Assembly (NCBI RefSeq): GCF_013201825.1
Contig: NZ_CP053836.1
Span: forward strand, 434,001 to 498,000
Direction: 5' to 3'
From: Halarcobacter ebronensis
GTDB taxonomy: Bacteria > Campylobacterota > Campylobacteria > Campylobacterales > Arcobacteraceae
Length of the DNA: 64,000 bases
In this document: in pieces, positions 43,785 to 53,210 of the stretch
Layout: the number at the start of each line of letters is the position of its first letter
Numbering within the stretch: position 1 is the first letter of the stretch
Notes under the pieces: model-generated
Seen by the model: the letters and a program-made list of their open reading frames with translations, nothing else
The model's database searches: none
Told to the model about the DNA's origin: nothing
Position numbers and translations under genes: made by a program

Positions 43785-44957
43785 TTAGATTTGTAAGCTT
43801 TTTTTGATATTTAAAGCTCTTGTTTTTTCATGGGGATTATTTATAGCTTTTTGTAAATATTTTACAGTTTCATTTTTCTCATTTAACTCATAATAACTAA
43901 GAGCTAAAAGAGTATTTCTTTGCCCATCCTCTTTTGTTCCTTGTTTTATAGAGACTTTTTCCAAAGTCTCAATGGTTTTTTTATAGTTTTGTTCATTAAA
44001 GTGAATATTTGCCAATAGAAGTTGATATTTGCTATTTCTTGCATAATCTGATTTTGCTAAAATCTCTTTAACTTTATCTTTCTGTTTTGCATAATCATAA
44101 CAAGAGATAAGCAGATCAAAATTCTTTTTACTATTTTCAACATAACCTTTATTCATAGCCTCTTCTAAAGTCTGTGCAGCTTTAAAATAGAGCTCATTTT
44201 GAATTAAAATATTTACAAAATATAGGGTGTTTTTATTAGGAGCAACACCACCTTTTTTATATGCTAATTCAAAAGTTGACAGAGCTTTTTTTAGCTCATT
44301 TGTTTCTTGGTATAAAGCAATTAGTTGAAGCCAATAGGTCTCATTTTTATGCCAATTATTTACCATAAACTTAAGAGTATTAATTGCATTTTTATACTCT
44401 TTTAACTCAACATAAGATGAATAAAGAATCTGATAAGAGCTCTCTTTAGGCTCTTTATTACTTGAAATTGCACTGTTTATATATAGAATACTTTTTTTAA
44501 AATCTTTATCGTAGTAAGTTGCATAAGCAAGATTTTCATATACATCAGTTTTATTGATAAATTCACTTTCAAGCAGTGAAGTTAAAATCTTTATAGAGGT
44601 TTTATAGTTGTTTTCACTTAGATAAATTTTTGCCAATGAAAGCTTCATATTATCTATACTTTTTGGCTCTAAAACATCTAATTCAATAATTGTCTTATAA
44701 TATTTTATAGCCCCTTTATAGTTATTGGCATTTATCTCAATATTTGCCAAAGTTTGAAAAACAAAAGATTTTTCATAACCATTTAATTCTGTTTTTAAAA
44801 GTTCAAGAAGATTTTTTTTTGCCTCTTTATCTTTGCCTGTTTCCATAAGTTTTTGAGACTCTATTAGCGTTTCGTAACTTTTTTTAGACATACTATTTGA
44901 GCTTTTTGCCAACACTAAACTAAAACAAAGTAGTAAAAGAATTCCTATTTTTTTCAT
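43785..44957 (-). CDS. Exported TPR protein of the TonB operon
   Basis: A 390-residue protein with a signal peptide (about 1-17) and TPR-like helical repeats almost throughout, from about residue 30 on (KSYETLIESQKLMETGKDKEAKKNLLELLKTELNG and similar). It overlaps the TonB stop by 4 bp (ATGA), so it is coupled to it. In the Vibrio TonB2-type clusters a TPR protein occupies the same place, where it is needed for or tied to energy transduction. The sequence itself shows no enzymatic motif. Confidence 0.82.
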   Translation of the reverse strand: MKKIGILLLLCFSLVLAKSSNSMSKKSYETLIESQKLMETGKDKEAKKNLLELLKTELNGYEKSFVFQTLANIEINANNYKGAIKYYKTIIELDVLEPKSIDNMKLSLAKIYLSENNYKTSIKILTSLLESEFINKTDVYENLAYATYYDKDFKKSILYINSAISSNKEPKESSYQILYSSYVELKEYKNAINTLKFMVNNWHKNETYWLQLIALYQETNELKKALSTFELAYKKGGVAPNKNTLYFVNILIQNELYFKAAQTLEEAMNKGYVENSKKNFDLLISCYDYAKQKDKVKEILAKSDYARNSKYQLLLANIHFNEQNYKKTIETLEKVSIKQGTKEDGQRNTLLALSYYELNEKNETVKYLQKAINNPHEKTRALNIKKSLQI

Positions 44958-45565
44958 TTTGCCAACCTAAAATTGAATGTAATTGTTGCATCTTTTGCAC
45001 TGTCACTTGGTTTGAATCGCCATTTTTTAATGGCATTTATAGAAGAGTCTTCAAAAAAACCTTCCGGTTCAGATTTTAAAACTACAACCTCTGAAACTTG
45101 TCCCTCTTTAGAAATATGAAATTGAAGTTGAACAAATCCCTCTTTTTGTCTAATTTTTGCTTTTCTTGGATAAACAGGGTTTATTCTGCTTAGAGTTTGA
45201 AGTGAATTTGCATCAAAAAGCCCACTATTTACTGCAATTTGTGCCCCATTTAGTGAAGAGATTGCTGAAAGATCAATATTTCTTGCAAGAGTTAAAGGTT
45301 TGATTTTTACATCTTTATTGATTTTTTCCATATCAGTTTTAACTATATCAAGTTTTTTAGGCTCAATTTTTTTTACAGGCTCTTTTGGTTTAACTCTTTT
45401 CTCTTTTTCAACATTGATATCTTTTTGTTCTCTTAAATAGTTTAGAACTATTGGCTTTTCATTTTTTGTTTGTAAATTGTTGTTTGCACTAATCATCTGC
45501 TGCATTCCAAAAAAGATAGATACACTAATAAAAATTGCTAATATAAAAGAGTAAAAAAGACGCAT
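44954..45565 (-). CDS. tonB: Energy transducer TonB
   Basis: A 203-residue TonB. One N-terminal membrane helix (about 6-23), a lysine/proline-rich periplasmic spacer (EKRVKPKEPVKKIEPKK) and a C-terminal TonB domain (about 120-203) with INPVYPRKAKIRQKEGFVQLQF and the late WRFKPS. It passes proton-motive force from ExbB/ExbD to outer membrane receptors. It is encoded between exbD and the TPR gene. Confidence 0.92.
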   Translation of the reverse strand: MRLFYSFILAIFISVSIFFGMQQMISANNNLQTKNEKPIVLNYLREQKDINVEKEKRVKPKEPVKKIEPKKLDIVKTDMEKINKDVKIKPLTLARNIDLSAISSLNGAQIAVNSGLFDANSLQTLSRINPVYPRKAKIRQKEGFVQLQFHISKEGQVSEVVVLKSEPEGFFEDSSINAIKKWRFKPSDSAKDATITFNFRLAK

Positions 45566-45566
45566 T

Positions 45567-45971
45567 TTAATTCTTTAGAGTTGATACAGAAATATTTGTA
45601 ATCCCTGCAAGTCTAATTTGATCCATAACTTTTACAAGAAGACCTGTTTTTGCCTCTTTATCTGCTTGTATTACAATACTATTTTGAGTATTTGTTGCTT
45701 TTAGTCTCTCAATATTTGCCCTAACAGCTCTTAAATCAACTACCCTTTTATCAATCCATATTTCATTGCTGTTTTTTATTGCAATTAGAATATTTGCTTC
45801 TGTTTTTTGTTCTGTTGTAGATGCACTTGGTCTATTTACATCTATTCCAGCCTCTTTAACAAAAGATGTTGTTACAATAAAAAAGATAAGCATAATAAAA
45901 ACAACATCCAACATTGGAGTTAGGTTTATCTCTGTCTCTTCTTTATTTATTTTTTGTGAAAACTTTCTCAT
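45567..45971 (-). CDS. exbD: TonB-system ExbD/TolR protein
   Basis: A 134-residue ExbD/TolR-family protein. One membrane helix near residues 18-38 contains the essential aspartate in LTPMLDVVFIMLIFFIVTT. A periplasmic C-terminal domain follows. It lies 1 bp before tonB and overlaps exbB. It probably acts with the ExbB and TtpC-like proteins to energise TonB. Confidence 0.93.
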   Translation of the reverse strand: MRKFSQKINKEETEINLTPMLDVVFIMLIFFIVTTSFVKEAGIDVNRPSASTTEQKTEANILIAIKNSNEIWIDKRVVDLRAVRANIERLKATNTQNSIVIQADKEAKTGLLVKVMDQIRLAGITNISVSTLKN

Positions 45972-46489
45972 TACATAACCTTTGAAATATCAATATGTAG
46001 TTTTTCTATTTGGTATTTAATTGCAAGTTCAAGTCTTTTTTCAAACAAAATTCCACTTAAAGCTATTACCATCCCAGCCATTGTAGGAATAGTTGCCATT
46101 GAGACTCCATTTGCCATAGATTTAACATCACTTGTACCTTGTACAGCCATTACATCAAATACCTCAATCATCCCTGTAACTGTTCCTAATAGTCCAATTA
46201 AAGGGCAAACTATAATAAGAGTTTTTATAAAACTCAAACCATAGTTTAGTTTTTGTTTAGACTCTTCAACCAAATACTCTTTTATTGGATCTTTGAATCT
46301 ACTCTCAAAATTTTCAATTTTTATATTTGCTAAAAGAGTATCTTTATATTTTTTGTATCCATGATATAAATAAATATATCTATCAAGAAGCAAAGTCCAA
46401 AGAAATATTGCAACTATAAATACCACATAAAGTACAACTCCCCCTTTATCAAAGAAAGAGCTAAAATCATCAAATATAAGCCCTAACAT
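45971..46489 (-). CDS. exbB: ExbB/TolQ/MotA-family proton channel, short form
   Basis: A 172-residue ExbB-like protein with three membrane helices, at about 15-35, 80-105 and 125-150. The second and third helices carry GLLGTVTGMIEVFDVMA and the MATIPTMAGMVIALSGI motif. It is the smaller of two MotA/TolQ/ExbB proteins in the operon, so the two have different roles. The stop overlaps the exbD start as TAATG. Confidence 0.92.
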   Translation of the reverse strand: MLGLIFDDFSSFFDKGGVVLYVVFIVAIFLWTLLLDRYIYLYHGYKKYKDTLLANIKIENFESRFKDPIKEYLVEESKQKLNYGLSFIKTLIIVCPLIGLLGTVTGMIEVFDVMAVQGTSDVKSMANGVSMATIPTMAGMVIALSGILFEKRLELAIKYQIEKLHIDISKVM

Positions 46490-47785
46490 CTACTTTATAC
46501 TCTTTGCTAACATTCCCATACTTTGTTCTTCTAATATAGAAACAATTGCTTCAGATTTTGAAGAGATATATGTATATGTAAATAATAAAGGAATTGCAGC
46601 AACAAGTCCTAAAACTGTTGTAATAAGTGCAGTTGAGATTCCTCCAGCCATTAGTTTTGGATCACCTGTACCAAATAATGTGATTGCTTGAAATGTAGCA
46701 ATCATCCCTGTTACAGTTCCCAAAAGTCCTAAAAGAGGAGTTACAGCAGATAAAAGTTTTACAAAACTTTGTCCTTTTTGTACTTTTGTTGTTTCTTGTA
46801 GAATTGACTCAGCTAATTTAAGTTCTAAATCACTTATTTCATAATCTTTGTATTTTTTAAATACAGAGATAACTTTACCTAAAGGGTTGTTCTCTTTTGG
46901 ATTTGCCAAATCTTTCATTTGAGCTTTGATTTTTGTTAGATAAAGATTTAAAACAACACTTTTATAGATTGCAAAAACAAGTCCTATAAGTCCAAGAGCA
47001 ATGATTATATAACCTACAACTCCACCTTGATTTACCCTTTGCATTAAAGTTGGTTGATTATTTAAAAGTTCAAATAGAGTTCCTCTTGTTGGATCTATTA
47101 CAAAAAGATTTTCATCACTTCCAAATAAAGAACCACTCTCTTCTGGTTGTGTTGCAAGTTCAACTAAAGCTTTCATATCATTTGAATAGTTGAAATATTT
47201 TCCATCAGATTTTGCTGCAAAAAGACCAACTCTTGTAACCTCTTGAATAACTCTTTCTCCATCATTTAAAATAACATTTGCGCTATATTTTTCAACATTT
47301 CCACTTTTAATAATCTCATCAAGCATCCCGTGCCATAAACTTTTAAGCTCTTCTATATTTGGTAGTCTTTTTGAGTTTGAAAACTTTTCAAAAAGGGCTT
47401 CTTTGCTTTCCCCTTGTGAAGCAGTTAGAGAGTGTTGATAGTTTGTTAAAAAATCTGCAGAAGTTTGTCTTACACTTCCAAACATTTCACCTAAGTCTCC
47501 AGTCTTTTCTAACAAAATAGCCTCTTGTGAAGCTAAAAGTTCTTCATTTTTGTCTAATGTTTTTTTTAGTTCAATGCTTCTTTTATTTTCATTTGCTAAA
47601 ACAGTTTTAGCCTCATTTAGAAGTTTTTGTTGCTCTTTTTCATTTTGAATAAACTCTTGAAGTCTTTGTTTCTCTTGTTGTAGTTCAACTGACGCATCAT
47701 TTTTAATATCATTTAGTAGGTTATTTAACTGTAAAGCAAAAATTGAGCCAGTAAATAGGGTAAATAGTATAAATGTTCTTAACAT
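46490..47785 (-). CDS. TtpC-like protein: MotA/TolQ/ExbB channel with a periplasmic coiled-coil domain
   Basis: A 431-residue protein. A signal peptide and a long coiled-coil region (about 25-115) come first. A periplasmic domain follows to about 240, with YSNDMKALVELATQPEE. Three membrane helices then carry GLLGTVTGMIATFQAI and the STALITTVLGLVAAIPLL motif. In Vibrio TonB2 systems this protein, TtpC, is an extra ExbB-like component required for TonB function. It ends one base from exbB. Confidence 0.88.
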   Translation of the reverse strand: MLRTFILFTLFTGSIFALQLNNLLNDIKNDASVELQQEKQRLQEFIQNEKEQQKLLNEAKTVLANENKRSIELKKTLDKNEELLASQEAILLEKTGDLGEMFGSVRQTSADFLTNYQHSLTASQGESKEALFEKFSNSKRLPNIEELKSLWHGMLDEIIKSGNVEKYSANVILNDGERVIQEVTRVGLFAAKSDGKYFNYSNDMKALVELATQPEESGSLFGSDENLFVIDPTRGTLFELLNNQPTLMQRVNQGGVVGYIIIALGLIGLVFAIYKSVVLNLYLTKIKAQMKDLANPKENNPLGKVISVFKKYKDYEISDLELKLAESILQETTKVQKGQSFVKLLSAVTPLLGLLGTVTGMIATFQAITLFGTGDPKLMAGGISTALITTVLGLVAAIPLLFTYTYISSKSEAIVSILEEQSMGMLAKSIK

Positions 47786-48528
47786 TAGAACTCCTCTTTT
47801 TTATTAAATGGAAGTTGTAAAAAGGCAACATTTTCATGTTTTTTTGCAATTTTTATACCTTTTCTAATATTTGTTTGTACATTTGAATCATTGATCTCAT
47901 CCCATTTTTTAGACTCATTATCCCATGCAAAATAGTCTTTTGAATCCAATGATTGTTTATATAAAGCAACTCTACCTATTCTTAAGTAGTTAAAAGTTTT
48001 ACCATCTGAAATCTCTTGATAGGCTTCTATATTTTTTGCATAGTCATACTCTATTTTAAAAGCTTCTAGGATTATTCTGAATTTTTCAGCTGTTTTGATA
48101 TCAGCTCTATCTAAAGTCTCTTCAAGAGTTTTTATTCTTTCCTCTCTCTCTTGCATTAAAAAAGGGATATCCAATTCAACAAGTTTTTTAAGACTTTTTA
48201 TCATATCACTCATCAAAGGGTAAATATTTTTTTGAGTTTGCTCAATATCTTTTATTTGTTGAGCAATATCTGCTAATTCCTCTTTTTGAGAACTTATTAT
48301 ATTTGAGAGTTGGGTATTGTATTTTTTTGTACTTTTGAGTTGTTCGTTAACATAACGATATTCACCAACTAACTGTGTGTGTTTTTCATCATGAACATCA
48401 ATCTGTTTTTGATAATCAACCAATTTATTATTCGTATTTTCAATTACTTCCATAGATTTTTCAATTTGATTTGAAAAAACTAAACTATTTACAAAAAGTA
48501 AAAGAAGAGTTATTTTAACTAACTGCAT
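47785..48528 (-). CDS. Periplasmic DUF3450 coiled-coil protein
   Basis: A 247-residue exported protein of the DUF3450 family. I use ATG 48526-48528, 8 nt after AAGGA; an ATG three codons upstream overlaps the ribosome binding site. After a signal peptide (about 1-19) nearly all the N-terminal half is a coiled coil (EKSMEVIENTNNKLVDYQKQ onward). It is the first gene of the TonB operon, the same partner as in other TtpC-type clusters. It may hold TtpC in the periplasm. A Fur-type box is just upstream. Confidence 0.87.
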   Translation of the reverse strand: MQLVKITLLLLFVNSLVFSNQIEKSMEVIENTNNKLVDYQKQIDVHDEKHTQLVGEYRYVNEQLKSTKKYNTQLSNIISSQKEELADIAQQIKDIEQTQKNIYPLMSDMIKSLKKLVELDIPFLMQEREERIKTLEETLDRADIKTAEKFRIILEAFKIEYDYAKNIEAYQEISDGKTFNYLRIGRVALYKQSLDSKDYFAWDNESKKWDEINDSNVQTNIRKGIKIAKKHENVAFLQLPFNKKEEF

Positions 48529-48554
48529 ATAAAACATCCTTCAAGTTTATATTT

Positions 48555-48569
48555 TGAGAATTATAATCA
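48555..48569 (-). promoter_or_regulatory. Fur-box-like operator of the TonB motor operon
   Basis: TGAGAATTATAATCA matches the Fur 7-1-7 pattern (TGATAATNATTATCA) at 12 of 14 defined positions. It overlaps a minus-strand TATAAT and lies 27 bp upstream of the DUF3450 start codon, so a bound Fur protein would block the promoter. Confidence 0.65.
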
Positions 48570-48604
48570 ATATTATGTAAAACTAAACTTATTTTTATTT
48601 AAAA

Positions 48605-48661
48605 CATGACAAGAATCACAAAATAGCTATATATTTTGTATACATTTAAACTCTTGTCATG
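48605..48661 (-). terminator. Possible terminator after the receptor/PepSY operon
   Basis: CATGACAAGA (48605-48614) is the reverse complement of TCTTGTCATG (48652-48661). The loop is long (37 nt) and the T run is modest, so termination is plausible but not certain. It separates the receptor operon from the TonB motor operon. Confidence 0.45.
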
Positions 48662-48674
48662 CTCTTTTTTATAA

Positions 48675-49172
48675 CTATTTTTTTAGCTCTTGTAGCAACT
48701 TATTTGTGTTTTTTATACTTATAAATATTGTTGCAAAAAGTAAAAGAAAAGCAACTATAATAGAGTATGTCACTGCATTGCTAGATGAGATTTGCATATT
48801 AGTTCTACTAGGTTGCTCTTTTTTGTTTTTCCCCTCTTTTGGCATCTCTTCTTTTACAAAACCGCCTTGGGGTTCAATACCTGGTTTACTTACCGCATGC
48901 CCTGGTCCACCATCTAAGAGAACTGTATATGCAATATTTGGAATTGGAATTGTCAATTCTGAACTTTCAGGAAGCCTTTTTTCATACAGAATCTCTTGTG
49001 ACTCAATGGCAAGAATTCTAACCATTGCCCCAGCAGCACTCTCTCCTGTGTTAAACATACCTGATGCTGTAATTGTTCCATCTTCATTGTCCATTAAATT
49101 TAAAACTAAAGAGTGAGAATACAGATAAATTGGAAAGAGGGCAACTATTGCCACTTTTATTAGTCTATTCAT
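48675..49172 (-). CDS. Periplasmic-domain protein with one C-terminal membrane helix, metal-linked by context
   Basis: A 165-residue protein with a signal peptide (about 1-19) followed by a small beta-rich domain (LVLNLMDNEDGTITASGMFNTGE), a lysine-rich linker and a C-terminal helix (about 135-155). Predicted cleavage after LYS leaves a mature protein that begins with HSLV, with His exposed at the N-terminus. I do not recognise a named family. It is the last gene of the TonB receptor operon, overlapping the PepSY gene by 4 bp, so a role in metal handling or in the reductase is inferred. Confidence 0.7.
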   Translation of the reverse strand: MNRLIKVAIVALFPIYLYSHSLVLNLMDNEDGTITASGMFNTGESAAGAMVRILAIESQEILYEKRLPESSELTIPIPNIAYTVLLDGGPGHAVSKPGIEPQGGFVKEEMPKEGKNKKEQPSRTNMQISSSNAVTYSIIVAFLLLFATIFISIKNTNKLLQELKK

Positions 49173-50746
49173 TTTATAACCTTTTTTTCTTTTTTAGGCC
49201 AAAATATTTTGGCATTTTCTCTGTTTTTTGGTAATACTTTTGCCACATAAATAAGTATTAATCCAAAAATTACAAGTGTAAAATCAACCCCAAATATATT
49301 TGTCATACTATTTTCTACTAAAGCAATAGGAGTTGTTTTTAAATATATATAGTGAAATAGTGATGACAATATAAAAAAAACACCACTTATAAAAAGAAAC
49401 TCTTTTGCTGCTTTATATGAATTTATTCGGTAAAAAGACCAAAATAGTGTAAATAACCATACATTATAAAAGATCCCTTTTTGCCATAAAACTCTATCTT
49501 CTAAATCAAAAGGCAAACTCCATTGAAGGAGGAAAAGTGTTGCAGTTGCAGGAATAACTCCAATCATACAAGCCAGTGAGAGTTTTCCCATCCAGTGATA
49601 AAAAGGGATTTTTGAGTCAAATTTTTTTGCTTTTTTTTCAAGCCAAAGCATAACTCCAAAACCTATTGCAATGCAACATAGAACCATCATTAAAGCAACT
49701 ATTACTCTTGAAAAAATATCAATTCCAAAGAGAAAGTGTAAGAAAAATATAGTTTCTGCAACAAAAACAGGCCAACTATTATCTAAAACTTTTTTGTTCT
49801 CAATTAGCTCTTCATTAACTGCACTTAGAGTAACAGATGGTAGATTGAAAACACCTCCATTTAAAAATGGTTTATAGGGGTTATAACCTATTATTTCAAC
49901 TCTAGCTGTTTTATCATTCCAATTTATAAGTTTAACTTGCTTAAATGTTAAATTTGGATTTATCTTTTGAGCTTTTGTTATAAGTTGAGATAGTGGTAAC
50001 ATCTTTGTTTTTTCATTCTCTTTTTTTATTGGTGCTTTTTGAGAAAAAAGAACTTTGCCTACAACGCCATCAATGGCATTAGCTTCCCCTTTGGTTAATA
50101 TTTTTGACATCACAGAAGAGCTTACTAATCCCACATTCATAACTGCTCCACTAAGAACTATTAGAAAAAAAGGAACAAAGAGCCAAGTAAAAACTTTTAC
50201 ATGTATTTTTGAAAAAATAGCTTGTTGATTTTTCCCTTGATTGTTGAAATTAAATAGATAAATTAGAACTAAACCTGTTATTATAAGAACCATTGTTCCA
50301 ACAGCAACAAAACCAAAAGAGAGTCTTCCAATAAAATTAAGTGGAGCTCCATAATGCAACTCATTTAAAAAATTTGCTAAATCTGATGTTTTTTTACTCT
50401 CATCTTCTACTTTTTCTCCAGTAAGTGGATTAAAAGCAATTGGTTGAACAAATCTATGTGAAATTGTTACCATTGGGTCATTCATTCTACCAGGTAGATT
50501 TACTAAAGCATTGTCTTGTGGAAAGTTTGGATCTTTGAAAACTTCATCAATCATAGAGTTGTAATCTACAGTTGTGATATTTACTGTTTGTAAATGTCTA
50601 GAGGGTTTTTCCCAATTTTTTATATAAGGAAGCATTATTGCAAATACTCCAAAAAAGAGTGAAAGATACATTATCAAAGAAAAGGTTACGCCTGCTGCTA
50701 TATGGACTCTAAATAGTCTTTGTTTAAATAGTTGAGATTTTTTCAT
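49169..50746 (-). CDS. PepSY-associated transmembrane protein, possible ferric-siderophore reductase
   Basis: A 525-residue membrane protein of the PepSY_TM/PiuB family. I use ATG 50744-50746 (MKKSQLFKQRLFRVHIAAG). It has four or more hydrophobic segments, including a first at about 19-42, with PepSY-like extracytoplasmic parts between. Histidines placed in and near the helices (for example HIAAG near the start and FLHFLFG later) could bind haem. Relatives such as FpvG reduce ferric-siderophores at the inner membrane. It is encoded between the DUF3649-like gene and a small periplasmic protein in a receptor operon. Confidence 0.82.
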   Translation of the reverse strand: MKKSQLFKQRLFRVHIAAGVTFSLIMYLSLFFGVFAIMLPYIKNWEKPSRHLQTVNITTVDYNSMIDEVFKDPNFPQDNALVNLPGRMNDPMVTISHRFVQPIAFNPLTGEKVEDESKKTSDLANFLNELHYGAPLNFIGRLSFGFVAVGTMVLIITGLVLIYLFNFNNQGKNQQAIFSKIHVKVFTWLFVPFFLIVLSGAVMNVGLVSSSVMSKILTKGEANAIDGVVGKVLFSQKAPIKKENEKTKMLPLSQLITKAQKINPNLTFKQVKLINWNDKTARVEIIGYNPYKPFLNGGVFNLPSVTLSAVNEELIENKKVLDNSWPVFVAETIFFLHFLFGIDIFSRVIVALMMVLCCIAIGFGVMLWLEKKAKKFDSKIPFYHWMGKLSLACMIGVIPATATLFLLQWSLPFDLEDRVLWQKGIFYNVWLFTLFWSFYRINSYKAAKEFLFISGVFFILSSLFHYIYLKTTPIALVENSMTNIFGVDFTLVIFGLILIYVAKVLPKNRENAKIFWPKKEKKVIK

Positions 50747-50756
50747 CTGTTCTGCC

Positions 50757-51056
50757 CTAATATAAAATATAGAGCAAAATTGCAAAGATGAAAGAGGGAA
50801 CTAAAAATCTTAACAAAGCTTCAAGTTTTGTAAAAGACAAACTTATCCAAGTAGCAGCTATTGCCCAAGCAAAAGTGTTAAACATAATTGAGATTATTGC
50901 ACTCTTTGCAATCTCTACGGGGATTATAAATGCCAATAGTGTCATACCTAAATATGACACTATTAATCCTCCAAAAATTGCGCTAAGAATTCTAAACAAT
51001 CCAATCTTTCTACCATTTTTTTCAGGTGTGCAGAGATATTTGTAAAGGGTACTCAT
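50757..51056 (-). CDS. Small membrane protein, DUF3649-like
   Basis: A 99-residue protein with three hydrophobic segments (about 23-45, 49-68 and 75-95). I take ATG 51054-51056 as start. An ATG at 51071 overlaps the receptor stop as TAATG and would add five residues. DUF3649-type proteins of about 100 residues are commonly found beside TonB receptors and PepSY proteins. Here it sits between the two. Its function is unknown; a supporting role for the reductase or uptake is likely. Confidence 0.7.
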   Translation of the reverse strand: MSTLYKYLCTPEKNGRKIGLFRILSAIFGGLIVSYLGMTLLAFIIPVEIAKSAIISIMFNTFAWAIAATWISLSFTKLEALLRFLVPSFIFAILLYILY

Positions 51057-51070
51057 TTTAAAAAAATCCA

Positions 51071-53164
51071 TTAGAATGAGTAACTAACTGTTAACATTGC
51101 ACTTCTTGGCTCACCAATTTGAACTCTACTTGTAGAAGCTGTTTCTGCATACAATTCATCTGTTATATTTTTAAGGCTTAGATTAACTTTCCAATTGTCT
51201 TTTTTGTATCCAAGCATTGCATTATAAATAATTGTAGAGTCTAATTTTATAGTGTTACTTGTATTTGCATATCTAGTTCCTAAAAATCTTGCTCCTGCTC
51301 CCACATACATATTTTTTAATCCAATTTGTCCTAAATCATATGTAGTAAAAAAGTTTGCACTATGTTTTGGCACACCAGTTAGTTCATTGTTTGAATTATC
51401 TACATCTTTTGTTTTTGTATATCCATAAGATCCAATCAAAGACCATCCAGGTAAAATTTCACCAGCTAAATCAACTTCAAATCCTTCACTTTTTTGTTTA
51501 CCACTTGCAACATAATATAAAGCATTGGCTGGATCAGTTTGAGCAACATTCTCTTTTTCAATTTTGAATAGTGCTGATGTAAGAGTAAAATTGTCATTGA
51601 AAAGTTTTTGTTTTAACCCAACTTCAAACCCCTTTCCCTCTTCTGGATCCAAAAGTTCACCATCACTACTTATATAAGTAGAAGATTGAGGATTAAATGA
51701 TTTTGAAAAATTAGCATAAATAGAAGTTTGTGATGTAATCTTGTATACTAAGCCAAATTGAGGAGTATAAGCAGAACTATTATACTCTTGGAAAGTAGCT
51801 CTAACTCTATTTAGGTTTTCAGATTTTACTTTGTCATATCTAATACCTGCACTAAAGATTAAATCATCTGTAATATTCAAATGATCTTGAATAAAACCAC
51901 CAAAAGATTTTGTAATAGTATTTGTATTTACATATTCAAAAGCAGCAGGATGGTCTGAAAGTGAAGTAAGTGGTATATATACAGGATTACTTGCATTTAG
52001 ATAGTATGGAATTGAAGTATCAAAATAACCATTTGTCTCAGTGTCAGATCTTTTTGCATCTACTCCTAAACTAATTCTATTTCTCATATTAGCAATTTTA
52101 AACTCTTTATTGATTGTAAACTGCGCTGCATGTTCATCAGAATCAAAGTGTTGTGTTGCAAAATATCTTAAAATTTGATTTGTAGTCTCGTTATAGCTAC
52201 TTACATTATAAATAGAGTCATTATCCCTTGATAAGTCAATATATCTATATCTAAAATTTGAATCCCAAGTATCAAAAGTACTAGTTATATCAAACCCAAT
52301 AATTTGTTGAGTTTTGTCAAATTCGGCATCTGGACTTGAGGTAACTAAATTTTTATCTCCAACAATTTTCCCTTTACTATTTACAAAAGTACCGTAATCA
52401 GCAGGAGTAGTTTCATCTAAATACTCCGTCATAAATGTCACAGTGTGATGGTCATTTATATCATAAGCAACAGAAGGTGCAATAAAGACTCTTTTTGTAT
52501 CTGTATTAAAATCTTTTGTATCCTCTTCATAAAGATATGATGATACTAATCTATATCTTAATGAGCCATCACTATTTATTGCTCCACCAACGTCAATTTT
52601 TGGGCTAAATGATGGGTTTGATTTTACTTCAAGTTGTATCTCTCCATGATTCTCTTTTTGAGGTTTTTTCTTTACTAAATTTATTAATCCCCCAGGATTA
52701 GCTTCCCCATATTGTAAAGAATCAGGTCCTTTTAGAACTTCAACTCTTTCGAAATTGAAAATCTCTGTATTTGTAATTGCATTATTTAAGTTAAATCCAT
52801 CTCTTAAAACAGGAACTCCAGAAAAACCTCTTATAATATAGACATTGTTTCTTCCATTGTTATCTCCACTAAAAGATGTATTTGATGACATTGTTACAAT
52901 GTCTGTTAAAGTTTGAGGTTGATAATCAAATAAGAAATCTTCATTAAATACTTGAATTGATTTTGCACTATCTTCTAAACCAATATTTGTTCTGTTTATT
53001 TCAACTTTGCCTACAGGTTTATAATCACTTGTTGTTTTTTCAACAATTGTGACATCATTTAGTTTTTCAGTCTCTTTGCTTTTTACTTCATCAGCTAAAA
53101 GTGAAGTTGTAAGCAATGCAGAAAGTGTAATAGATATACTACTTTTGAAATTACTAACTTTCAT
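51071..53164 (-). CDS. TonB-dependent siderophore receptor (receptor 1)
   Basis: A 697-residue outer membrane receptor. A signal peptide (about 1-24) is followed by a plug domain with RGFSGVPVLRDGFNL near 110 and the RVEVLKGPDSLQYGEANPGGLINLVKKKPQ region of siderophore receptors. The 22-strand barrel fills the rest and ends with the terminal aromatic YSF. No STN domain is present, so it should only transport. It leads an operon with DUF3649-like and PepSY genes. An AraC gene lies upstream on the same strand and a Fur-type box sits in the promoter. Confidence 0.93.
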   Translation of the reverse strand: MKVSNFKSSISITLSALLTTSLLADEVKSKETEKLNDVTIVEKTTSDYKPVGKVEINRTNIGLEDSAKSIQVFNEDFLFDYQPQTLTDIVTMSSNTSFSGDNNGRNNVYIIRGFSGVPVLRDGFNLNNAITNTEIFNFERVEVLKGPDSLQYGEANPGGLINLVKKKPQKENHGEIQLEVKSNPSFSPKIDVGGAINSDGSLRYRLVSSYLYEEDTKDFNTDTKRVFIAPSVAYDINDHHTVTFMTEYLDETTPADYGTFVNSKGKIVGDKNLVTSSPDAEFDKTQQIIGFDITSTFDTWDSNFRYRYIDLSRDNDSIYNVSSYNETTNQILRYFATQHFDSDEHAAQFTINKEFKIANMRNRISLGVDAKRSDTETNGYFDTSIPYYLNASNPVYIPLTSLSDHPAAFEYVNTNTITKSFGGFIQDHLNITDDLIFSAGIRYDKVKSENLNRVRATFQEYNSSAYTPQFGLVYKITSQTSIYANFSKSFNPQSSTYISSDGELLDPEEGKGFEVGLKQKLFNDNFTLTSALFKIEKENVAQTDPANALYYVASGKQKSEGFEVDLAGEILPGWSLIGSYGYTKTKDVDNSNNELTGVPKHSANFFTTYDLGQIGLKNMYVGAGARFLGTRYANTSNTIKLDSTIIYNAMLGYKKDNWKVNLSLKNITDELYAETASTSRVQIGEPRSAMLTVSYSF

Positions 53165-53210
53165 AAATTTTTGCTCCTATGTGAATAATTGGAGCGAATA
53201 TTATCATATA

